From: Plantago major
Taxonomy: Eukaryota > Streptophyta > Magnoliopsida > Lamiales > Plantaginaceae
DNA length: 64,000 nt
NCBI GenBank assembly: GCA_026545765.1
Contig: CM048839.1
Location: 3,720,001-3,784,000 of the forward strand
Direction of reading: 5' to 3'
Translations under genes and position numbers: made by a program
Notes under the pieces: generated by a model
Seen by the model: only the letters and a program-made list of their open reading frames with translations
Database searches by the model: none
What the model was told of the DNA's origin: nothing
Shown here: positions 24,150-34,706 of the stretch, piece after piece
Numbering within the stretch: position 1 is the stretch's first letter
Layout: each line of letters starts with the position of its first letter

Positions 24150-25432
24150 ATGTCTACTCCCAACTCCCAGAATTCGAACTCCACTCCACCAAATCCATTT
24201 GAACATCCAACATACATATGGCACACTCAACAAGGAATGTTGAATAAAATACCGGCATTTCTGAATGAGTTTTATGGTATCACTCCCAACTCCCAAATTC
24301 CCATCTCACCCAAAGGCCAACCGGAACCTTCATTCTACGATACGACCGGATGCTACAATCCATACAACCCAGACTCTTCAACTTATCCACGAGTGCATTA
24401 GGAGACTCAACCGGAACCTACGGCAAAAGGGAAAGGAAGGAAACCTCGCAAGCCTACTGGAAAAAAGGCAGCCTCAACCGCAGGGAAAGAGGAAGAAAAA
24501 GATGGGTCAAGGAGTTTGTACTCTGAAGAGGAGGATCGTGCTCTCATCCAGATTTTCATGTCGTTAAGTGAGGATCCGGTGAAAGCCACCAACCGCACGT
24601 ATACTTCGATGTTTGTGGAAGTTCACGAAATCTGGGAGCAAAACATTAGAGATGGCCATCCCTCTTACCGGTCTCACACCTCGAACTACAAATCCACTAC
24701 GTGGTAGGTGGACTCGGATGAAAGAAGATGTAAACCACTTTGTCTCAGCTTATGATGATGCGGAAAGATGTGGTGGAGATAAAAGCGGTTACAATGACCA
24801 AAAAGCTACACAAACAGAGACAGGGCAGTAAGTTTAATAACATGCATTGTTGGGAAGCAATGAGGCACTATCCGCAGTGGCAATCTCACATGAATTTCAC
24901 CAGTGCAACCGGGGTGAAAACTTCCAGGGCGCGACCTCGGGCATATGGTGGTGGATCAGCTGATGAGGCTATCAATGTTGAGGTTAGTGCTGGGAGCGGT
25001 ACCAAAAGGGGTTTGGAATGCAATGATGATGGGAGCGAAATTGCATTGAAGCGCCCTATGGGTCGTGATAAGGCAAAAGCCTTGCAAAAGCAGGGGGGTT
25101 TGAGTGGAAGCTCGATTATGGACGGTTTGAATGAATCCTTCCAAGGCATGAATACAATTGAGGAGAAGAGGATTGAGCTTAAACTGAGGAAGATTGAGGA
25201 AAGGAAGCAAGCTGAGGCGCGGAGGCTTGAGTTTGAGGAGAGGAAGCTTGAAGTGATGCGAATGAAGGCGGAGAAGAAGTCTGAGGATACGAGAATGCTT
25301 GCTGAGAGTCAACATCAAGCTGCTACGTTGGGGAAGTTCCAAATGATGATCGATCTACAAAACAAGTTCGATAACTTGTCACCGATGGAGCTTACTATCC
25401 TGCAGAAGCTCCAGTCCGAGCTCGGAATGTGA
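24150..25432 (+). pseudogene. PIF/Harbinger ORF1 (SANT/trihelix-like plus NAM-associated C-terminal region), broken
   Basis: Starts MSTPNSQNSN and ends ..LQKLQSELGM before TGA. The middle has the SEEEDRALIQIFMSLSEDP.. SANT-like DNA-binding region with the downstream WTRMKEDVNHFVSAYDDAE motif. The C-terminal part is a Glu/Lys/Arg-rich coiled coil (EEKRIELKLRKIEERKQ) typical of ORF1 proteins, which help the transposase bind DNA. It is interrupted by an in-frame TAG at 24,399-24,401 and by two frame changes at about 24,690-24,710 and 24,760-24,835. It is probably non-functional unless these are assembly errors. Host genes of similar make-up exist, but the TIR context decides for the transposon. 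Confidence 0.85.
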
Positions 25433-25929
25433 TTCCTTCTATGTTTGTTGTTGTGTGCTTTCATTTCATTTCAAGTAGGATTTCAATGTTGTATGATGTT
25501 CTGTCTTTTCAATTTCAATCATGTATGAGGATTGTAATGTTGTGATGTTGTATCCGTATGATTTCAATATATGAATCTGTGTGTTTTTAATATATGTTGT
25601 TCCGAACGGATATAAGTTTCAAACATTAAACAACGACTATATTTTTCATTCTCAATAAATTATAAAACGAGTTTTAAGAATCCAATTTGAGTAATTTCAA
25701 CTTCTAAACACTCTTATAATATGTTAAGCAAGTTAAAAAAATATAAAAAATACGAAAAAAATATTAAAAAACACAATTCACGGCCTTATCACGACCTGTT
25801 GGACAGTTTTTTTCTGCAGTGGTCGTTAAATCAGCCTTAGCTCACGACCGCCACTATTCACGGCCTTAGCTAAGACTCATTGGGAGTGGTCTTACAGCAC
25901 AAGACTTCAACCACTCGGCCACAGCCTGC

Positions 25930-26405
25930 TTTTTGTTGATTTAGCACCCACTAATCATCTATTCAGTTTGAGCGTTAATTTGATTTGTTATTACAACTCA
26001 GGTCCCCAATCCAATTCAATTCTCCAACGTTGGACTTCAAGTTTCTACAATACTTCAATCAAGTCCCTGCGAATCCAAAAACCTTCCAAACTTCCTAAAA
26101 TCAAACCAAACTCCTCCAAATCCAAGCAAGGGCTACGAAAATCGTTTACCCATCATCTCCTCCATCGAAAACCATTAATAACAGTCCAAATCAATACGAA
26201 TCAGTCCATGGTTTTTGCGAATTCGTCCTTCATGATCTCTGATCATGTTCTCTATTCAACCCTCCTAATGTCAATCGATTTAAGTCCAAACTTCGATTTT
26301 ACTCTCGTGTCAATATCAAGATCGAGCAATAACATGACCAAGCTCTCGATCCCGATCGGACGGAACGAGAACAAGAAGAACAGAAGACGGAAGAAGAAAA
26401 TAAAA
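25930..26405. other. Unassigned flank between Harbinger/SINE and the copia element
   Basis: A 150-codon open frame on the plus strand (25,968-26,420) is biased and not recognisable, ends inside the LTR and is unlikely to be real. The last five bases, TAAAA (26,401-26,405), are the left target duplication of the copia element. Confidence 0.5.
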
Positions 26406-28126
26406 TGTTGGTCCAGATAACGGCAAAGTAAAAGACAGGAAGGGGGGGGGGGGGGTTGAATAGTCTTTTAAAACTTTTGTCGATAAAAACTATTTCTCGA
26501 TATCCGAGATATCCGATACTTAGAATCGAGCGGAAGACTTAATAAAGATAAGTGCGAAAAGGTTAAAAGTGTGTGTGTGTTGCTGAAATGTAAATACAGA
26601 AGGGTAAATAACACAGCAAGTATAGTGGTATCTGGAGGTGGCGTAATCCTCCAACTAATCCACTTCGGTCTTCCAGAGACCTAGAATTCACTAGAATAGA
26701 TAATTGAGTTCTCCTTACAAAAATCCTATTCTAAGATTCCTTTAAACAAATGGTTCCCAACCAAATGTCCCCCCTGAGTTGTTCCCCGGCTTGCACAGCC
26801 AAGTACTTCGTACTCAGAAACCTTTTTGAGTTATTCCCTAGCTTCCCAAGCTAAGTAATTCCTATACTCAATAACCTTGGAGTTATTCCTTAGTTTTCCA
26901 AATCAAGTACTTCCTATACTCCGGTAACCTTGGAGTTATTCCCTGATTTTTCAAACTAAGTACTTCCTGTACTCCACGCCAGTTATGGTGTTGGTTTTGG
27001 TTTGAGTTGTCAGATGAGCTTCTTTAATAACTTATTCAGTTATTCAGATAGCTCTGTGAATCAAGTATACTTAATACACTTTTCAATGTATGGTATCTTG
27101 TTCTTTTTATCGACCAAGTCTTAGATAAATGTTCAAGAGAATGAATCTCAGATACTTGATCTTTCGTTTCAACTCTTTCACAGATAGTTGTGCTTGTTTA
27201 GGATCAGGACACTTAGAACTTCAGTGTTACTCAAGATCAAAAGCTTTGGTCGCAACAGAAAGCTTTGAGGATAAGTAATTTGCTTTGAGAGAGAGTAAGA
27301 TGTTCAACGTTTTTATGCAGTTCAAGGTGTGTCTCTTCAAGCAGTCTAAGTGTTGATATTTATAGATGAATTTGAGTGCCGTTTGAATAGTATCAGTTAG
27401 GCTCAAATTCAAACTATTGATATCTGTGTATAATCTTTATGAGTTTTGTCTTCTTCTTCTAAACCGCTGCTTTTATTCAGACATCTCTGTCCGTGCATTA
27501 AATGCATTGTACTATACTTTTTGTCTTGTAGTGCCAACGGAACTATGCTTTGTATCAGAGACTAGTGTTATCTGATTATTTGCACGTCCTTATCTTCAAT
27601 CTTCAGATACCACTTTTATTGAAACAACTTTGTTTGCAATATATATATTTCTTTTTCAGAAATGTGGTTAATGCTCAAGGTATCTGAGAATAGATATCTG
27701 TGGACACTTTCCTTGTTTTTAGATAGGCCTTTTATTTCTCAGATATCTCTTGTGACACAGTTTGTTTAAAACTATTCGTGTCTTCAAGATATCTGGCTAA
27801 GGTATTTGAAAAACAGTTTCAGTAATCTTGTGCAGTTTCTTCAAGTCTTCAATGTCGTTGAGCTTGTTCTGCTTGGATGTCTTCTTCTTGGTCTTCTCTT
27901 CATAAAATAAAAAATTACATTTTGAGATCTAACATCCTATACAAGATTAGCTAGACTATCATACTTAGTGAGTTTCCTCTTTTACAATGTTCAAGTGAAC
28001 TAAGAGTACTAATCACCTTTCTGAGACTAAGATAAGTCATCATGTTGCTGATCAAAATCTAAACAGATATTTCTAACAAAATATCTAACAAATTTCCTAA
28101 CAAATTTCCCAACAAATTTCCCAACA
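26406..28126 (-). repeat. Copia 3' LTR
   Basis: 1,721 bp, ends TG..CA, next to the polypurine tract. It carries a G14 homopolymer at 26,442-26,455 where the other LTR has only six G. Near-identical to 40,718-42,393 apart from CAG/CTG positions. Confidence 0.95.
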
Positions 28127-28140
28127 AATTTCCCCCTTTT
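28127..28140 (-). promoter_or_regulatory. Polypurine tract of the copia element
   Basis: Minus-strand AAAAGGGGGAAATT lies immediately upstream of the 3' LTR, where plus-strand DNA priming would occur during reverse transcription. Confidence 0.8.
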
Positions 28141-28561
28141 TGATCAGTCAACGATGACTATCTTACCTATTACAAATCTGGATGAGTGAACAATCCAACA
28201 CTTAATCTTTTCTTAAGATCTTCAATTTATTTAATTAAGTGCAGAAAGTAAACATCAACCAAATCACAAGGTGTGATCTTTGCTGACAAGTTATCTTTTA
28301 TAGAATACTATCTGAGAGTAAGTTCTTCAGATAAGTTATAAAGAGAGATTACAGATAACTTCAATACATAGAACAAGTTTGGCTCAGTCAGCAAAAATGC
28401 AAAAACTACATAGTAAATTAGGACAACAGGAGTAACCAAGCTCCAAGTAGACATCCTAATAAACTAGTCTTCAAGTCTTCAATCTCTTCAAGTCTTCAAC
28501 AGTATTTCTGTGGATCGACGCAAATTTCCTATCTCCAAACCTTTTGATGTCATCGTAATAA

Positions 28562-31500
28562 TCATAGAGAAGTGTTCGACGAGCATCTCAAAGGTCTCCG
28601 CAAATCCACAGACCTCTTTATAGGTTTTGGTAGATTTTTCTTGACAAAATGTTTGACCCACAGATACTTTCCCCACTTCCAGGCATGCTCTATTCTGATA
28701 TCTGAAAGCTTGAAGTATTCGTAGATAATCCTCAGATATCTGATGTCACCCTTGTATTGATCTTCAGTTAGATAGAACGATTCATAGGGTTCTATAGCGA
28801 GTCTTGCTCTTGTGCCTGTTCCTGTGATATTCAGAATTCTGTGCACATCATCTGGCTTTCCATATGGACATTCATCAGAGAGGTCCTTTCTCATGGCTTG
28901 ATTCTCGACAACTTCAAAATCCAACAAGCTTTAATGTGATTGGTGTTGATCAAGGTTGGCTTATCTTTTCTCCATGCCATAAGTTGTTTATGGATTGGTT
29001 CTGGAAATCTTGAATTTACCAATAGATGCTTAAGTTCCAGAATCCAATAGCCATTTTTCCGATTGATGCACACAGAGAGAGGAATCATTGTCATACTTCA
29101 CATACTCTATTTTGGCTTCTTCTGGCGTGAGTGGAAGTTGACTTTGTCTTTGCTCAGCTCTCAGTCTGTTCCTTCTTTGTCTTGAATTCTCTTTGGGGTT
29201 GTTGCTTGAAGAACCACCGGATAGACTTGGTATTTCCAGAGGTGTTTTAGCTGCTAGGGCTTTGCGACTATGGGCTCGATTAGGCTTTCAATTTTCCTTT
29301 TCTTGTGAAGAGGAGCTTCATCTTCATCGCTTCTCATCATCATCAAGATTAAATCTTGTGTGAGTTTTACGACCTTCTTCATTGCCTGTGGACTTGATTT
29401 GACCTTCTTCTTCTTCTTGGAAGATTCATCAATCCCTTTAACTTGTCTTCTCCTTGGAGCCTTGGTACTCCTTGGAGGTTTCTGTGCCATGGCCCTTGTT
29501 ATCATTTTAGTTCCTTCAGTAGGTTTCTGGGAAGCAGCTACTATTTGCAAAGTAGCTTGGCTTGAGGAGGGTTCATTGATTCTGAGTGGTGGCTGGGAAG
29601 TTTTCATGTTTCTTCTTCCTTTCTGAGCACTGACTCCATTTCTTCTTGTTTTCTTCTCCTTCTTCCCATTCCCCGACTTTGAGGTCCAGATTTGTACACT
29701 CTTTCCCCTTAGTCATTGTCATGACTCGGTCTCATAAAGGAATCGAGAGAGAGTTAAAGTGCCCTTGTAAATAATTATAGCGTGACCAACTTCAAGTTCG
29801 GCTTTGAGCTCTGATTTTGCTTGATAAGTCCATTGTCTTTATCTGAGCTCGCCAATGGGCCTAGGATGGCATCTGCTTTTCAGAATGTAACTTGCCTCTT
29901 GAAAGCTTTTTCACTAAAGACGCATCATCGTCCCTTACCATTCCAGATCTTTACGAGCAATGACTATGCTAGTTGTTCTCTCGAGTGATGAGTTCAAGAA
30001 CTTTTTATTTCAGAGGGACGGAGGCAATTACTTCCTTGTTCGCGAAGACACCTCCTTGTTCGATGAGCCAAGATTGGTACTGTTCATGTATTCATTGGAG
30101 TGGACATTTGGCGGTTCTTTGAATATTGTAGGAGCAATCACTTCCTTTTCAAGTGAGAAACCGCTAAATGTTCATTGCGGTGCTCGCCAAAGTCTTGTCT
30201 TCTTCATCATCCGAGTAATCACCAAAGGATCTTCATCCTCTTGGACATGTTCATCGATTGTATCGAGTCCAGCAACCATCTCAGAGATTGGTTTCTTCCC
30301 TTTCTGGGAGGAGGATGGTACTTCTTTTGAAAATGATGCAACCTTAGCATCATGCTTGACTTCAGATACTTCTTCAGTATCGAGTTCTTTGGTGATATCA
30401 TGCACAACATCCTGTAGCTCTTTAACCTCAGAGTAAGCAATCATTTCTTGTAAGTATTGATCTTGTAGTTGATCAAGCTTGTCTCTGGATCTAGCTATTT
30501 GATCTTCCAGTTGAAGATGGAGCTGTTGTTCTTCTTCCAACAGTTGTCTGAGTTGAGCAGATCTGGTTTGAGTGTTTAATATTTTATGATTGATTTCTTC
30601 AGAAAGCTCAACTACTTGTTCAGTAGTAACTGGGTGTTGGTTAGAAGATGGATGAGTAGATTTCTGAGGAGATGGAGACGGAGATTTCTGTGAAGTCTTC
30701 TCAGTGTGCTTTTCAGCAGCTGAGGCATCATTTCTTAGCGAAATTCCTTCGGTCCCTGGTGCAGGGGCATCATCATCATCCTTCTTGTCTGTGTCATCCT
30801 TTTGGTGATGGTCAGTGGGAGGTTCATCGAAGTCATTTTCGTTTATCTCTTCCTCCTCATCATCTTCAGATACAAGATTGATCACTTCAGGAATAGTGAT
30901 CTTCTGCCCATTAACCTCTTCTTGTTCAGAAGGTATAAATTGCAGAGTTTGGGGCAGGACTGGCTTAAATGCCATTTGTAATCTTGTCTGACCATCTGCC
31001 TGTTCAAAGGCTTGTATCAAACTGTGCGCCACTTCTCTGGAGAAATCCTTATGCAATAGAGTCGCAACTGTGTACTGTTCGGTAGGGAACATTGCATGGA
31101 TGTATGTCTCCAAGTCAAGAGCTCGTGCTCTGCATTTGGTTGATCTGTGATTCTCAATATTTCAGAGAGATCAGAGCACCTTAACCTTTGCCATTTCTTG
31201 AAGCATTTAATGTGCTTTGGCAGGGTGTGAGCTTTGAAGAAGGGAAGTAGGTCCCTTGTCTCATCATTGGGAGCCTGCTCGGCGCTTGTTTGAGCCTGAA
31301 AGAAAGAGTTTTGAGTGAGCTTCAAAACTTTTATAGATATCTGAGTAGAAGTGTAGTTTAGTTTCTGAGTTACCTGAGTAAGTACTTCAGCTCAGAGACT
31401 TGTTCTCTTGAGACAATTGGTGTCTCAGATATCTTGTTGGAGGCGGAGACTTGGAAGTCCGGTCCTCATCAACCTTTCTTTCTTGAACACGAGAATTAAC

Positions 31501-33900
31501 ATTATCACAATACTTAGGAAATTTTATCAAGAAAACTTTAAGTGACAAGTCAGATATCTGAGAGGTCAATTACCTCCATGGGAGGCTTAGATACTTGTCT
31601 CTCAGAGACTTGTGCAGTCTCTGGAATCTTTCCTTGTGATGAAGGCCTTGATGCCTCATCAATTTCCATAAGTCGAGGGATGTCGCAACTCTGTCCCTTG
31701 CACTTCTACTCGAGTGAGCTGTGAGTAGAAAGCATTGAATAATTTAGAGAAGATTTTAGTTAACCAAGGTGAAGAATATTTATCATTGATTTTCATATAC
31801 CTTCATACCGGAAGGCTCAATGATTCGTTCTTGAAACCTTGTCGGTTTCGGTTTTCTTCCGCATTTCGCCTTTATCTTCCTCTTTCTCAGTTGGAGCCTG
31901 TTAGAAACATTTATTTTAATGATTAAGCACATAAACTTATAACTGAAGAAGTGTTATCTTAAGAATCCATTATTACATGTGGCACAGGCTCAGATATCTT
32001 AAGAGGCGAGGTTGAGGGAACCTCCTTCTCAGTTTCTGAGGTAAGCTTTTCAGCTTCCTCTTGTTTTTGTGTTTCTAACTCAGCCTGTAACAAAGAAATT
32101 TTATGAGTAACAAGATGTATAAGCATAAAAATTTTCACAAGATAAGAGTTAAACCGGTCAGCTGCCTGAGTAGTTTCAGGCTGATTGGTCTCTGGAACTT
32201 GTGACCTTTCTATACTTAGGTCTTCTTGTCCCAGTGCAGTTTCTTTGCTTGAAGTTTCTGGTACTTCACACCTTTCCTGAGTATGCAACTCAGTTGCCTC
32301 CCCTGGTTGATCATTCTGAGTAGAGGTCTCAGTTTGATCCCTCTCATTGAGTTGGGGAACCTGCTCTTTTGCAGGATTTTCTTCAGCATACTGCATTGCT
32401 GGTAATTCGAAATGGAGTTCATTTACCATTTCATCAACCACTTGTGGCTGTTGTGGTTGTTGTGTTTGTGGTTGTCTGGAAGCAGAGGATTGGTCAGTAG
32501 AATGTTCTTCCAGATTTTTAGATGTGACATTTCCATCAGCATCTGCTAGCACTAAAATACCACTCATCAGGGCTTTTTGAAGTTGTGCGTAAGAAACGTT
32601 CCCTGATGATGTGTTTGTACCAACAACCTTTGCTATAGGTTCAGCAACCTGTGGTGTAGGTTCTTCTTCAGATACCTTATCACCAGTTACTGTTACAGTA
32701 ACCTTAGCCCTCTTTGTTCTTTCTAGGACTTGAGAGATGACTAGTTCATCATCTTCATCGTCGGAGCTCTCATCAGCATTAGGAACTGATTGGTCCATTA
32801 TTCCTGCGGTTTCTGCAGATAGGGATTGGTGTTTTTCACCACTTTTGGCAGCATTTATGAGTTCATCAGCAAGGCTTTCTGTAATAGTCTTCACATTTCT
32901 GGAAGCACTTTCTCTTGCTGAGTCTACTTGTTCAGTAGTTGATAACTCTTTTGCAGTATTGATGATTTCATCTGCCTTCATCGGTTCATCGGCAATGTCT
33001 GCAGATATCTGAGAATTGACAACCTCTTTGGGTGTGTCTTCTGATTTGCCAGCAGACTTCTTTCTTGAAGTTCTGGGCTTCTTGGTCGCAACCTTTTCTT
33101 CAGATACCTTTTCAGACTTTCGCTTCTTAGAACCTTTCTGAGACCCAGTAATCTTTTTCATCAAGTTTGTATACTCATATTTGTAAAGTAGGTTACTGTT
33201 GGCTATTTCAGCCGTCTCTCTGAGCTCAATGCCAAGCTTCTCCAGCAAGTAGCATATCTTCAGACCATAGCCTACTGTGGCCTTTGGCTCAGCTAGTCCT
33301 TTGGCAATCTTAGGCTCGAAGCCTTGAATCTTCTTCACAAACTTCATGAAGGCGTACTTTCCCCCAGTTAAAGGGGTTTTCCAGCCTTTTGTCTTGTTGA
33401 TTCAGCAAGAACATCATGATCCATCGTTCTTGGCTTATCTGGTCAGCACCTCCTTGTAGACCATCAAAGCATCTGTGAAGAATGCAAGCCAAGACATCCA
33501 AGTGAACCATCGATGTCCGTTCGGATGTCGAAGCTTGAACTCTGGGTGTATCGATTTTCAAGATCACACACGCCATCGACAGCTTCTTTAACACCTTCAA
33601 GGAGTTCATCATCCTTGGTGTTTATTTCAAAATCCTTTCCAAGATTTTGAAACTCAAACAACTTTCTGAAGTTGTTAAGTCCGTATGATTTCCTTTCCTT
33701 GATCGAGGTTTTGATGACACTATTTCGGTGCCTTGAAACACAGAAATAATCTCGGAGTTGTTGTAGAATTCCAACACATCGAGTGATGAAATTCCACTAG
33801 GCGGATAGAAAGCCCTTGATTTGTGCCTTTTCAAGCATGTCAAGAATTAGCTTTTCGGCTTGGTTCTCTATTCCACCGTGAGGTATTCCTCAACCATGGC
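28562..33900 (-). pseudogene. Extra post-pol coding region of the copia element (unrecognised ORF3-like proteins)
   Basis: Downstream of RNase H on the minus strand are several long open blocks: 33,843-33,310 in pieces, 33,347-31,959 (462 codons), 31,113-30,172 (313), 29,607-29,254 and 28,927-28,562. The first pieces include PPSGISSLDVLEFYNNSE-like sequence. The 462-codon block has a lysine-rich, nuclear-localisation-like patch (KKRKSEKVSEEK, KKPRTSRKK) and then acidic, Ser/Thr/Gln-rich low-complexity sequence. The 313-codon block is acidic with a coiled coil (LRQLLEEEQQLHLQLEDQ). Frames are broken and intron-like gaps separate blocks. It occupies the place of the env-like or antisense ORFs of other large copia elements, but I see no signal peptide or membrane segment to support an envelope. 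Function unknown. Confidence 0.55.
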
Positions 33901-34706
33901 ACCACCCCAAATCATTCTGTGATTTGAAGTCCAATGGTCGATTAAAATCTCCTACCATCTGTTGTTCACAATAACCAACTCGGTGCTTGCTTTTCAAAGC
34001 AGGTGGAGGATTGAGATTTCGGTGGTTGAACTTTTAGGCCATCTCTTTATATAGTGTAGGATTTGAAATTGGTGTTTGAAAGAGATTTGATTCAAGAATT
34101 CTTTGCGAAAAACTTAATCTTGATTTGCGAGATTGTAGAAGGTTTAAGAGAATCAAGAGAAGGATTTGCTATTTTGTGCAAGATGAGTTTTCGGATTAGG
34201 CAAAAGTGATTTCCTATGCCAAAATCCTATATATATAGCGTTGAATCTCAATGCATAAATACATACAAATTGATTTTGTGTGTAAGTACGTGATTTAAGT
34301 AGTAGGCGTGAGCAAAAGCTAGTTCGGCATTAAATGCTTAGTGGGCCATGTCGAATTTCACAAATTCCACTATTTATCGTGAATTAATTTCCACTGCATG
34401 ATCAATCGCTTAATTTCATCAAGGGTCACCATTGCTTTTCAAAGAATGATCACAATCAACAAGTGTAATTGTGCCCATTTAATGAATTTTGGCTCATAGC
34501 TTTCTGAATCACGTTTTTGTATGACCAAGAACATTGTTTGCATCTGAATCTGTCTTATACTTAGGATTTTTCCAAGTTTTTCATCAAGATAGAAATAATG
34601 CGAGTTTCAAGAGAGTAGTTGACTGCCGATAGTTATACTATTCTCTTTTGTGTTCCCCGTTTATAGAGTGATTCAGATATCCGAGTTCCGTCTCGTAGAT
34701 CTTAAG

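Larger units (their letters stand above)
23877..25891 (+). mobile_element. Non-autonomous PIF/Harbinger element carrying only ORF1
   Basis: Perfect 14-bp terminal inverted repeats GACCACTCCCAATG (23,877-23,890) and CATTGGGAGTGGTC (25,878-25,891) are flanked by TTA target duplications (23,874-23,876 and 25,892-25,894), the superfamily signature. The element is 2,015 bp. It encodes a decayed ORF1 (SANT-like/coiled-coil) and no DDE transposase. Internal sub-terminal blocks near both ends share CACGGCC/CACGACC words. Confidence 0.93.
23851..25925 (-). mobile_element. tRNA-derived SINE-like head split by a Harbinger insertion
   Basis: With the Harbinger element and one TTA removed, the minus strand reads through a Pol III A-box-like TGGCCGAGTGG (complement of 25,911-25,921). 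About 30 nt later comes a B-box-like AGTTCAAGCC (complement of 23,851-23,860). Spacing and both boxes match a tRNA-Ser/Leu-type head. The 3' body and poly(A) tail were not delimited, so it may be a SINE or only a tRNA-like pseudogene. Confidence 0.5.

Noticed and set aside
24150..25432. A host trihelix/NAM-like regulatory gene
   Set aside because: It lies wholly between perfect Harbinger TIRs with TTA duplications, so it is the element's ORF1.
25968..26420. 150-codon plus-strand frame as a gene
   Set aside because: No family resemblance, biased composition, and it ends inside the copia LTR created by a later insertion.
30172..33347. An envelope gene in the copia element
   Set aside because: No signal peptide, membrane anchor or cysteine pattern; composition is acidic, coiled-coil and basic-patch.
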